The translations under genes and the position numbers were made by a program. A model generated the notes under the pieces. The model was not told the DNA's origin and ran no database searches. It was given only the letters and a program-made list of their open reading frames with translations. A stretch of DNA of 64,000 bases from the NCBI GenBank assembly GCA_031270325.1, contig JAISXW010000011.1:62001-126000 (forward strand), in the 5' to 3' direction. The stretch's first letter is position 1. Each line of letters starts with the position of its first letter. This document shows, piece after piece, positions 56,878 through 64,000 of this stretch. Origin of the DNA: Streptococcaceae bacterium. Its GTDB lineage: Bacteria > Bacillota > Bacilli > Lactobacillales > Streptococcaceae.

Positions 56878-57468
56878 TCAAGTTAATTTGCCCATTGAGT
56901 CAAGGAAACGGACGACTTTGCTGCGGGCATAACGATATTCAATCTTGTTGTCTTTTAAGAAATGTTCAAAGTGTTTCTGACCCGAGACGGCTTCTGTGAC
57001 TTCTACTTCGAGTTCGTAGTCAATCTTGCCAGCGTACTCGTTTTTATCGAGCGCCATCAAGCCAATCTCTGTCTGGTATTCACGGCGCGTGGTCGTCAGT
57101 GAGCCTAAAATCTGAATATCTGAGGTGGCAATCGAATAGCGCCGTAAAATATCGAGGATCTCTTGAATGTTGGCACAAGTCTCTGGCAACTGTTGTCTGC
57201 TCAAGATTGACCTAGCCTCTTCTGAGGTCAGGTAGATATTATGTTCCAAGTTACCGACTTGTTGGGGGATTTTGAGTGTTAGTTCAGCCGCCTTGTCAAA
57301 AGTTCGGATGCGTAAGGAAAGTTTATGTTTCCTAAGTTGCAGATCTGGGCTATCCAGATAATGATTGGTTTGACGAATAGGTTTGACATGACTAAAAAGT
57401 TTGCTGAGATGATCAAACTCTGGAAGACTCAGCAAGGTTTTATATTCAATTTCAAGGTTTGTTTTCAT
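56878..57468 (-). CDS. CYTH-domain triphosphate tunnel protein (YjbK type)
   Basis: 196 residues. The N-terminal signature EIEYKTLL (ExExK) and later LSLRIRTFDKAAELTLKIP, EYQTEIGLMALDKNEYAGKIDYELEVEV are typical of CYTH tunnels, which bind triphosphates with metal. Substrate unknown; inorganic triphosphate or thiamine triphosphate are common. Divergent from relQ, the same arrangement as yjbK-yjbM in Bacillus and in streptococci. Ribosome site GAGGAT. Confidence 0.92.
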   Translation of the reverse strand: MKTNLEIEYKTLLSLPEFDHLSKLFSHVKPIRQTNHYLDSPDLQLRKHKLSLRIRTFDKAAELTLKIPQQVGNLEHNIYLTSEEARSILSRQQLPETCANIQEILDILRRYSIATSDIQILGSLTTTRREYQTEIGLMALDKNEYAGKIDYELEVEVTEAVSGQKHFEHFLKDNKIEYRYARSKVVRFLDSMGKLT

Positions 57469-57659
57469 AGAAAATCCTCATGTTTTATGGTAAAATTAAA
57501 TAATAATGATTGATTACATTGTACTGAAAAAAAGGAGAGATAGCAAATTTTATAGCGTTTGGCAGGGTTGCATGGGCTGTATGTAGATCATGACGACTCC
57601 AGCCATTGGCAAGACAAGCGCCACTTATCGCTAAATAAAATGAGCGATCCAAATCACTT

Positions 57660-58337
57660 ATGACAGAAAAATTTAACTGGGAAGCTTTTCTTGATCCCTA
57701 CATTCAGGCGGTTGGAGAGTTGAAAATCAAGTTACGCGGTGCGCGTAAGCAATATCAGAAACAAAATCGACATTCGCCGATTGAATTTGTGACCGGTCGT
57801 GTCAAGCCGGTCGAGTCTATCAAAAATAAGGCGAGATTAAGGGGCTTTACGCCAGAAAACATTGAAGAAATGCAGGATATTGCAGGTGTTCGTGTGATGG
57901 TGCAATTTGTAGAGGACGTAGAAGAAGTTTTGCTTTTGCTACGCCAACGCAAAGACTTCAAAATTGTTCAGGAACGTGATTATATCCAACATCAAAAAGA
58001 ATCGGGTTATCGTAGTTATCATGTGATTATAGAATATCCAGTGGAGATGATTGATGGTAAAAAGAATATCTTAGCAGAGATTCAGATAAGAACCTTGGCG
58101 ATGAATTTTTGGGCAACCATCGAACACTCCCTGAATTACAAATATCAAGGCGCCTTCCCTGAGGAGCTGCGAACGCGTTTAGCGACGACTGCAAAAATTG
58201 CCTTTGCTTTAGATGAAGAAATGAGTAAGATTCGAGAAGAAATTCAAGAGGCGCAACTTTTATTTAATCCATCACGGCATAAAGTTGATGATGGAGTAGG
58301 AAATCGGGATGATTTTGATGAAGAATACAACTGGTAA
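57660..58337 (+). CDS. relQ: Small alarmone synthetase RelQ (YjbM)
   Basis: 225 residues. A stand-alone ppGpp synthetase domain: WEAFLDPYIQAVGELKIKLRGARKQY, EFVTGRVKPVESIKNKARLRG, IAGVRVMVQFVEDV, ESGYRSYHVIIEYPV, and AEIQIRTLAMNFWATIEHSLNYKY. Transfers pyrophosphate from ATP to GTP or GDP. The ATG has no Shine-Dalgarno; a 7-codon ORF (from 57640, MSDPNHL) ends across it (ATGA), so reinitiation is possible. It overlaps nadK. Confidence 0.95.
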   Translation: MTEKFNWEAFLDPYIQAVGELKIKLRGARKQYQKQNRHSPIEFVTGRVKPVESIKNKARLRGFTPENIEEMQDIAGVRVMVQFVEDVEEVLLLLRQRKDFKIVQERDYIQHQKESGYRSYHVIIEYPVEMIDGKKNILAEIQIRTLAMNFWATIEHSLNYKYQGAFPEELRTRLATTAKIAFALDEEMSKIREEIQEAQLLFNPSRHKVDDGVGNRDDFDEEYNW

Positions 58338-59136
58338 AAGGATTTGGATTGTTAAAAATGATTCTCAAAAAACCGCAGTCATAGCGGCAGAATTAGAGCA
58401 ATTGTGTCGGGCTGCGGGCTTTGTTTTTGATGAAGAGAATCCGGAGATTGTGATTTCTGTGGGTGGGGATGGCACCTTATTAACCGCTTTCCATGACTAT
58501 GAAAGGCAGTTAAAAACAGTTCGGTTTATCGGGGTGCATACAGGACATTTAGGTTTTTATGCAGACTTTCAAGAACATGAATTGGAGCAGGTCATTGAAA
58601 CGATTGTGCATGAAAAGCCTTCTCAAGCCTTTAAATATCCGCTTTTAAAAGTCCAAATTAAGTTTACAGATGGTCGTGTCAAAACCCATCTGGCGCTGAA
58701 TGAATCCATCATCAGACGTGCTTCCAAGACATTGGTAGCTGATGTCAAAATCTCGGACTTCTTGTTTGAAAAATTTCGAGGAGATGGTTTGGCTGTTTCA
58801 ACGCCAACAGGCTCAACTGCTTATAACAAATCAATTGGCGGAGCGGTCATGCATCCAAGGGTTCGTGCTTTTCAGGTCACCGAGGTTGCCTCACTTAACA
58901 ATCTAATTTACCGAACACTCGGGGCAGCCATGATTATTGCTGAAAAAGACACGGTTGCGTTTGACTTGGAAAATGCAGATGATTATTTGTTGACGGTGGA
59001 TCAGCTAGAATACTTTTATGATCGGATTGCCTCGGTCACTTATAGTCTTGATGGCGGTGAGATTGCCTTTGTTAATGGTGGGCATACAGGTTTTTGGCAT
59101 CGTGTTAAAAATTCCTTCATCGGTGAAGTCAAATGA
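58309..59136 (+). CDS. nadK: NAD kinase
   Basis: 275 residues. Phosphorylates NAD to NADP. Motifs: VISVGGDGTLLTAFH (GGDG), GVHTGHLGFYADF, NESIIRRASKTLVADVKI, and GDGLAVSTPTGSTAYNKSIGGAVMHP. Start taken as ATG 58309 after AGGAAATCGGG; ATG 58318 is an alternative. It overlaps relQ by 29 bp and rluD by four. Confidence 0.96.
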   Translation: MILMKNTTGKRIWIVKNDSQKTAVIAAELEQLCRAAGFVFDEENPEIVISVGGDGTLLTAFHDYERQLKTVRFIGVHTGHLGFYADFQEHELEQVIETIVHEKPSQAFKYPLLKVQIKFTDGRVKTHLALNESIIRRASKTLVADVKISDFLFEKFRGDGLAVSTPTGSTAYNKSIGGAVMHPRVRAFQVTEVASLNNLIYRTLGAAMIIAEKDTVAFDLENADDYLLTVDQLEYFYDRIASVTYSLDGGEIAFVNGGHTGFWHRVKNSFIGEVK

Positions 59137-60089
59137 GATTTGATTTCATAGCGAAAGAGGATGGTATTTTATTAAAAACGCTGCTCAAGCAACAGGGGAT
59201 TTCTAAAAAACTATTGGCTAAAATCAAGTTTGATGGCGGCGACTTACGGGTCAATGGTGTTCAAGCAACGGCTGTGTTCAGATTGGCTAAGCAGGATCAA
59301 GTGACTGTTGTTATCCCAAGAGAAGCGGCAACGCCAACCCTGACACCGCAAGATTATCCTTTAAAGATTGTCTACGAAGATGCGCATTTTTTAGTCCTTG
59401 ATAAACCAGCTGGGATTGCCAGTGTGACCGGTCAAAATTATCCCGATCAGACGATGAGTAATTTTGTGGCAGGGTATTTGAAAGCGCAAGAGTATGAGAA
59501 TCAAAAAGTTCACGTTGTGACTAGACTAGACAAGGATACGTCTGGGCTGATGCTATTTGCCAAGCACGGCTATGCCCATAGTAGGATGGATCAGCTGCTA
59601 CAAAAGAAAGCCTTGACCAAGAAATATTATGCTGTGGTTCACAGGTCAGATCAGCTGCTAGCGCAAGCTGAGATTCGACTGCCGATTGGTAGGAAAGATG
59701 GGTCGATTATTGAGCGGGCAGTGGTTGCGGCTGACCATCCGACAGCCAAGAGCGCCCACACCTCCTATGAGGTGATTCAATCAAATGACCAGTTGGCTTT
59801 GGTCGATATTCAATTACATACTGGACGGACGCATCAGATTCGGGTCCATTTTGCCCATCTGGGCGCATCACTACTGGGAGATGATCTCTATGGTGGTCGT
59901 CGTGATACGATTAAGCGGCAAGCCCTACATTGTCATTTTTTGAGTTTCGTTCATCCCTTTTCAAATCAAAAGCTGGTCTTGACATCAGCTTTGCCAGAGG
60001 ATATGCAGCGAATTTTAGACTTAGGGGCAAATCAAAAGAGTGAACAAGCTGCCTTAGAAAAGGATCGGGCGACACAGATTGTCGTGTGA
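59133..60089 (+). CDS. rluD: RluA-family 23S rRNA pseudouridine synthase
   Basis: 318 residues. N-terminal S4-like RNA-binding segment (KKLLAKIKFDGGDLRVNGVQA), then the synthase domain: VYEDAHFLVLDKPAGIASV, HVVTRLDKDTSGLMLFAKH with the catalytic Asp, KKYYAVVH, and LHTGRTHQIRVHFAHLGASLLGDDLYG. It belongs to the operon group with relQ and nadK as in streptococci. The exact uridine target is inferred, so the symbol is tentative. Confidence 0.9.
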   Translation: MRFDFIAKEDGILLKTLLKQQGISKKLLAKIKFDGGDLRVNGVQATAVFRLAKQDQVTVVIPREAATPTLTPQDYPLKIVYEDAHFLVLDKPAGIASVTGQNYPDQTMSNFVAGYLKAQEYENQKVHVVTRLDKDTSGLMLFAKHGYAHSRMDQLLQKKALTKKYYAVVHRSDQLLAQAEIRLPIGRKDGSIIERAVVAADHPTAKSAHTSYEVIQSNDQLALVDIQLHTGRTHQIRVHFAHLGASLLGDDLYGGRRDTIKRQALHCHFLSFVHPFSNQKLVLTSALPEDMQRILDLGANQKSEQAALEKDRATQIVV

Positions 60090-60116
60090 TAGCAGAGAGA
60101 AAGGAGGTGTTAAAAG

Positions 60117-61478
60117 ATGGCTGATGATAACTTAACCACACAAGCTATTTTTGCAAATTTGAAAGCACGATTAGCCGACAATGCTATTCAGGAGTTTCGA
60201 GATGACTTTCTGGAGCATCACATTTATGAGCAGTCTCAGTTTTATCTGGATTTAACTGATCAAGAACGGTTGGCGCTCTATGAGGTACTCTCACCACAGG
60301 AGTTGGCAGAAATCTTTGAGAATCTTGATTTTGATGAAGTAGACATCAATCCCTATCTCAAAGAAATCTCACCAGCGTATTTATCGGCTATGTTTGATGA
60401 CATGTCATCGGATAATGCAGCAGATATTTTGACCAATTTGAGTCAAAGAGAACGGCGTGCGATTTTTAACTTGATGGCACCTGAAAATGTGGCTGAAATC
60501 CGAAACCTCATGCACTATGATGAGGAAACGGCAGGCTCTCTCATGACGACAGAGTTTGTAGCAGTTGTCGCCAATCAGACGGTGAGTTCAGCTATGACCG
60601 TTATCAAGGCAACAGCTGAGGATGCAGAAACGATCTACTATGTCTACGTCTTAGATCAGGAGAAACAATTATTAGGGGTGATTTCCTTACGTAGTCTCTT
60701 GATTTCTCATGACGACACCCTCATTTCTGATATTGTCAATGACCATATCGTCAAGGTAGATGTCGATGAGCCACAAGAACGTGTCGCCCGTTATTTTAGG
60801 GATTATGATTTACTTGCTTTGCCAGTCGTGAGTCATGATAACCTGATGCTAGGCATTGTGACAGTCGATGATATTATTGATGTCATTGATGATGAGGCTC
60901 AGAGCGACTACTCTGGACTTGCCGGTGTCAATACTGAAAATGTTAATCAAAATCCTCTACAATCTGCGAGCAAACGATTGCCCTGGTTAATTGCCCTGCT
61001 CTTTTTAGGGATGGGGACAGCCAGTCTGATTGATCATTTTGATGGTTTGGTCGGCAAGGCATCGATTTTGGCGGTCTTTATCAGTTTAATTACGGGTACT
61101 GCTGGTAATGCTGGGACGCAGTCCTTAGCCGTTTCGGTCCGTAGGATTTCGATTAATGATCAAGCCCATCGCTCATTTTTCGGCTTGATCTTGACAGAGA
61201 TTGCGACAGGTCTGGTCACAGGTGCTGTGACAGGCGCGACAATCTTTGCCGTGGTCAGTCTGTGGAAAGGGAACTTGGTCTTAGGCTTTGCTGTGGGGGT
61301 TGCTATGTTTTGTGCCATCACAGTCGCCAATCTGGCAGGCTCTTTGATTCCAGTCGCCATGGACCGAATGGGATTTGATCCCGCAGTCGCCTCAGGCCCC
61401 TTTATCTCGACCATGTCTGATCTGACCAGTGTCTTTATTTATTTTTCCATCGCCGGTGTTTTTATCCAATTCTTTTAG
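60117..61478 (+). CDS. mgtE: Magnesium transporter MgtE
   Basis: 453 residues. N-terminal superhelical sensor domain (about 20-130), two CBS domains (about 140-260, MTTEFVAVVANQTVSSAM and HIVKVDVDEPQERVARYF), and five C-terminal membrane helices with ITGTAGNAGTQSLAVSVRR and DPAVASGPFISTMSDLTSVFIYF, the pore motifs. The cytosolic domains close the channel when Mg is high. Starts 28 bp after rluD behind AAAGGAGGTG. Confidence 0.96.
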   Translation: MADDNLTTQAIFANLKARLADNAIQEFRDDFLEHHIYEQSQFYLDLTDQERLALYEVLSPQELAEIFENLDFDEVDINPYLKEISPAYLSAMFDDMSSDNAADILTNLSQRERRAIFNLMAPENVAEIRNLMHYDEETAGSLMTTEFVAVVANQTVSSAMTVIKATAEDAETIYYVYVLDQEKQLLGVISLRSLLISHDDTLISDIVNDHIVKVDVDEPQERVARYFRDYDLLALPVVSHDNLMLGIVTVDDIIDVIDDEAQSDYSGLAGVNTENVNQNPLQSASKRLPWLIALLFLGMGTASLIDHFDGLVGKASILAVFISLITGTAGNAGTQSLAVSVRRISINDQAHRSFFGLILTEIATGLVTGAVTGATIFAVVSLWKGNLVLGFAVGVAMFCAITVANLAGSLIPVAMDRMGFDPAVASGPFISTMSDLTSVFIYFSIAGVFIQFF

Positions 61479-61513
61479 CGCCAACTTTCAAGGCGTCAAA
61501 TAAGACTGGTAAT

Positions 61514-61537
61514 CGTCAGCCAAGCTGACGTTTTTTT
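61514..61537 (+). terminator. mgtE terminator
   Basis: CGTCAGC-CAA-GCTGACG followed by seven T. The CTTAAG repeat array begins about 20 bp later. Confidence 0.9.
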
Positions 61538-61559
61538 GATGTCATTAAAAGATACAACT

Positions 61560-61686
61560 GCGCAAAAAAGTTTAAGGGCTTAAGCAAAAAGGTCAATGGT
61601 TTAAGCAAAAAGCTTAAGAGCTTAAGCAAAAAAGTTAAGCCCTTAATATAAAAATTTAAAGGGTTAAGCCAAAAACTCGAACATCG
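61560..61686. repeat. 21-bp repeat array (CTTAAG type)
   Basis: Six 21- to 22-bp units of the form CTTAAGCAAAAA(A/G)(G/C)TT(A)..., each with a TTAAG/CTTAAG palindrome (some decayed) and an A5-A6 tract. Part of the 501-bp gap after mgtE. The rest (61690-61910) shows nothing recognised beyond an AAGGCTT/AAGCCTT inverted repeat. Confidence 0.85.
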
Positions 61687-61910
61687 AACTTGAGAAGGCT
61701 TTATTGAGCTAAAAAAGCCTTATATTTGCGTCATATAGAGGATTTCAAAGCAAATTTCAAATGAATTTTAAAAAGCTTTCTTGTCTTGTGACACTAGGGC
61801 TAGCGAGGGCAGGTGGTTCAAAAAGAGAAATTATAAAAACAGACTTAAGCCCTTGAGAAGACTGACGTTAAAGTAGTTGGAAAGGGCTTGCCACTATATG
61901 ATAACCCCTA

Positions 61911-61939
61911 TTGTCTTGTGCTTTTGATGGTGGTATACT
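61911..61939 (+). promoter_or_regulatory. Promoter of the small-protein operon
   Basis: TTGTCT, 17 bp, TATACT preceded by TGG (extended -10). Confidence 0.7.
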
Positions 61940-61979
61940 GTGAAGCAGTTGAAGTGAAAGGAATTTATAAGGTGTCATA

Positions 61980-62240
61980 TTGGCTATTGCAATAAGTATC
62001 GTGATGTTACTTTTAATGTCCCATAGTATTTTTAAAATCAATAAACAGCAATATAGTTGGAAAGATTTGTCAATTATTTTATCAGCAAGTCTAATGTGTC
62101 TTTTAGGGATTGTTTTGTTTATTCATGAAGTGCATCAAGTGAAAAGTAACTTTATTGCCGTTGCTTTCAGCTCTTCATGCTTATATTATACACTGGATAA
62201 AATTTATAAAAGTAAAAAGAAAAATGACAGTGACTTTTAG
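61980..62240 (+). CDS. Small membrane protein, first of the 62-63 kb operon
   Basis: 86 residues with three hydrophobic segments (about 1-17, 28-47, 53-72) and a Lys-rich C-terminus (KSKKKNDSDF). No family recognised. The TTG start lies seven bases after ATAAGGTG; the same sequence, ATAAGGTGT, precedes the next gene, which supports this start. Confidence 0.6.
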   Translation: MAIAISIVMLLLMSHSIFKINKQQYSWKDLSIILSASLMCLLGIVLFIHEVHQVKSNFIAVAFSSSCLYYTLDKIYKSKKKNDSDF

Positions 62241-62280
62241 CACGGCTATCAAAGCACAAGGCATTCATAAGGTGTAAACG

Positions 62281-62586
62281 ATGGAAATTATAATCAGTCT
62301 CTTAACTTTTGTGGTCTTAACCTTGATAGGAAAGGTATATCACTTAGGTAAGCTCAAAAATAAGCCAGTTTATTTCGGTATTATCATCCTGAGTGTGCTG
62401 CTCTGTCTTACTTTCATTGTGGGACTATTCCCCAAAAATCCGATTGCTTTTGCAATTATGCTCGGTGGTTTTGGTGGTACGGTTTCAACAATCCAGAAGT
62501 CAATGGTTAAACGAGCAATTCAGGAACATTCCCAAAGCCATGGTGCGCAACAGATGAGACAGAAAACGAGGTGGTATGACCGATGA
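62281..62586 (+). CDS. Small membrane protein, second of the operon
   Basis: 101 residues with three hydrophobic segments (about 2-20, 31-51, 54-69), then a charged helix with KSMVKRAIQEHSQSHGAQQMRQKTRWYDR. No family recognised. ATAAGGTGT before the ATG. It overlaps the next gene by four bases (ATGA). Confidence 0.62.
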   Translation: MEIIISLLTFVVLTLIGKVYHLGKLKNKPVYFGIIILSVLLCLTFIVGLFPKNPIAFAIMLGGFGGTVSTIQKSMVKRAIQEHSQSHGAQQMRQKTRWYDR

Positions 62587-63113
62587 GTATATACAAGAGC
62601 GTCATTTTTGTGCTATTCATGAGCTGTTTGCTAGGGTCTCAGTCGACGGTTCTAGCAGATGGCACAGCTTTCAATCCAGTCGTCAAGACGAATTTTAAAA
62701 TAGATGGCAATGTGTATAAGTACGCACTAGCAGTTGATGGATCTTTCGTTCAAGTCGAGCGGAATAATGAGGGCTGGTATCAAATAGATGATGCAGGAGG
62801 TGTTGCGGGCCTTTTTCCATATTACCGGACAGCGATTGACAATTATAATAATGATTATCAGTATTTAAGTAAGAACGGTGTGATGATGTCAGTTATTGGC
62901 GCTGTTTTAGGAATAGGTGGCGTTGTGACAGCCGGTCTACTACCAGCTACAGTTGTCACACTTTTACAACTCACTGGTTGCGCAACTATATTGACCACTG
63001 GGGCTGATTACATTAATAAACTAAATGATCTCAGTGCTTCAGCACCAAAAGAGATAAAAACACGATTTGACGCACTGCATCATGTAGTTAGTTATCACAA
63101 AGTAGCTGATTAG
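62583..63113 (+). CDS. Secreted protein of unknown function, bacteriocin-like layout
   Basis: 176 residues. Signal peptide (about 1-26, cleavage likely after VLADG or just before). The next part is hydrophilic (VVKTNFKIDGNVYKYALAVDGSFVQVERN). A Gly/Ala/Val-rich hydrophobic stretch follows at about 102-140 (MMSVIGAVLGIGGVVTAGLLPATVV...), recalling membrane-active helices of bacteriocins or two-helix toxins. I know no matching family. Flanking tiny membrane proteins could be immunity or export helpers. This is an inference from layout only. Confidence 0.6.
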   Translation: MSIYKSVIFVLFMSCLLGSQSTVLADGTAFNPVVKTNFKIDGNVYKYALAVDGSFVQVERNNEGWYQIDDAGGVAGLFPYYRTAIDNYNNDYQYLSKNGVMMSVIGAVLGIGGVVTAGLLPATVVTLLQLTGCATILTTGADYINKLNDLSASAPKEIKTRFDALHHVVSYHKVAD

Positions 63114-63125
63114 AAGGGGGGGGGT

Positions 63126-63284
63126 ATGGTACTACTAATGATATTAATCATCATTAAACTTATTTATCATGTAATCGGTATATGGCTTTTAGTCATTCTC
63201 TTATGTAAATATTTACTTTTTAAAAAAGAAAGAATCGCACAAATCAATAAGGAGAAATCGGTCGAGGACTCTGACCAGAGATAA
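63126..63284 (+). CDS. Tiny single-pass membrane protein, last of the operon
   Basis: 52 residues: a hydrophobic segment (LLMILIIIKLIYHVIGIWLL, continuing to residue 31) and a charged tail (KKERIAQINKEKSVEDSDQR). Strong ribosome site (AGAAGGGGGGGG) eight bases after the previous stop. It ends before a strong hairpin. Its size and place fit an immunity-type protein, but that is a guess. Confidence 0.55.
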   Translation: MVLLMILIIIKLIYHVIGIWLLVILLCKYLLFKKERIAQINKEKSVEDSDQR

Positions 63285-63309
63285 GCACAGTCAGTGCTAT
63301 TTAGCAATC

Positions 63310-63355
63310 AACCAAGAAAACCTGTTCTCAAATCAGAGAACAGGTTTTCTTGGTT
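63310..63355. terminator. Bidirectional terminator, perfect 20-bp stem
   Basis: AACCAAGAAAACCTGTTCTC, loop AAATCA, then its full reverse complement. It separates the small-protein operon from the convergent rgg gene. Confidence 0.93.
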
Positions 63356-63378
63356 GTGTGCTTTTCTGCGGGCTAGGC

Positions 63379-64000
63379 TTAATCGAAAATTGCCAGATAA
63401 GCTTGGTAATCATCGGCCTGTTGCTGCAAGTTCAATTGTCTGAGCACTTGAATTGCCCCATCAATCTTGGCTTGTCCCTCGACCTTTTGACCTAAACGTG
63501 TCAGGTAAATGCCTTCTAAAAAATGAATCTCGTTGATTTCATAGCAGAGCGTGGTCTCTGCCAAAAAATCAGCGGCGAGTTTGAGGAATATCGCCGCATC
63601 ATCCAAGAGATCTTCGGCAAGTAAGCGGCGGATGGTAGCGGTGAGAATGAGAATGATGGTAGCGGCTACTTTTGGTAATGAACGGAAAAACAAACTTTTT
63701 TGGTAGGCCTTAAGCGTAAGTGCGCTGAGCTGAGTCGTTGGTATAAAAAACATGGCATGGCTATAAAGTGTGAGATCGTACAAGCCCCAGACCTCAAGCG
63801 CTTGAAATTCTTTGACTAGCTGTTGCGTTGCCTCAAGGTCAAAGGGAATCTCCATGATTTGATTGATATGTTGGGTCAAGACGGTGAGGCGATGCTGTCG
63901 GACAGTCACAGCGCTAGGATTAGTGTTGCGTTCCTCGTGGTAGCGGAGCAATAGGAGTCCTTCGAGATTCTGGGTCGCCACACAGGCTGACAGCTGATCG
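63379..64000 (-). CDS. Rgg-family regulator, C-terminal part (cut by window end)
   Basis: The frame is open to the window edge (DQLSACVATQNLEGLL...), so the N-terminal helix-turn-helix lies outside. The visible part aligns with the Rgg at 12.5 kb: LTQHINQIMEIPFD against LNQHINQLTGIPFD, and VWGLYDLTLYSHAMFFIPTTQL against IWGIYELLLYAHSLFFLTTADI. The two are therefore paralogs. It converges on the small-protein operon and could control it, as MutR/Rgg proteins control bacteriocin genes, but convergent placement is weak evidence. Confidence 0.85.
   Translation of the reverse strand, partial: DQLSACVATQNLEGLLLLRYHEERNTNPSAVTVRQHRLTVLTQHINQIMEIPFDLEATQQLVKEFQALEVWGLYDLTLYSHAMFFIPTTQLSALTLKAYQKSLFFRSLPKVAATIILILTATIRRLLAEDLLDDAAIFLKLAADFLAETTLCYEINEIHFLEGIYLTRLGQKVEGQAKIDGAIQVLRQLNLQQQADDYQAYLAIFD

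Overview
The window is chromosomal DNA of a low-GC Firmicute in the Streptococcaceae, most likely a Lactococcus-type organism (the Pseudolactococcus/L. piscium side rather than L. lactis itself). Evidence: the gpsB-rnpB-rlmL-like-mapZ cluster; ftsW next to pyruvate carboxylase; DUF1827 and DUF3042 proteins; coaE-pmrA-rpmG order; a purine operon with a lactococcal PurBox about 76 bp before the predicted start of transcription; CtsR sites at ctsR-clpC and clpP; and Rgg-family regulators. Unlike published L. lactis operons, purC is followed by one long single-chain PurL. No transposase, integrase, phage gene, CRISPR array or rRNA was seen.

Layout. 1-8 kb: end of topA, a three-gene envelope/HD-domain operon, gpsB, RNase P RNA, a THUMP methyltransferase and the division-site protein MapZ. 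8-12.5 kb: purC-purL. 12.5-17 kb: an Rgg regulator and a two-gene ABC exporter set in repeat-rich intergenic DNA. 17.5-31 kb: a conserved block (DUF3042, miaA, hflX, unknown, rnz, SDR, recJ, apt, rpoE, mltG, greA) interrupted by an extra segment (SPFH protein, repeat array, secreted DUF6973/DUF5648 protein, small membrane protein, tRNA-Arg). 31-42 kb: ctsR-clpC, hpf, eno, pflB, a SulP transporter. 42-50 kb: DUF1827, coaE-pmrA-rpmG, ftsW, pyc. 50-55 kb: fba, cysK, ispH, clpP. 55-61.5 kb: ylbF-ylbG, an unknown gene, a CYTH protein and relQ-nadK-rluD-mgtE. 61.9-64 kb: an operon of four small membrane or secreted proteins facing a truncated Rgg gene.

The most striking feature lies between the genes. 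At least twelve intergenic arrays are built of short direct repeats whose unit is always 21 or 22 bp, i.e. two turns of B-DNA, although the sequence differs between arrays. Many units carry a 6-bp palindrome (CCATGG, CTCGAG, CTTAAG, GATATC, AGGCCT) and/or an A- or T-tract, so the tracts are phased with the helix. Most arrays sit just after an intrinsic terminator. One has 31 units in a perfect 21-bp register. They contain no spacers, so they are not CRISPRs; the long ORFs crossing them look like by-products of stop-free repeats. I know of no named element that fits.

Other points of interest: a 165-bp imperfect palindrome with a perfect 16-bp core at 56.7 kb; a 13-bp tandem duplication that frameshifts the end of a secreted repeat protein; a probable AUC start codon for pmrA; two apparently leaderless genes (coaE, ylbF); an ispH gene in a family normally reliant on mevalonate; and the small-protein operon at 62-63 kb. 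All calls come from reading the sequence; no database search was run.
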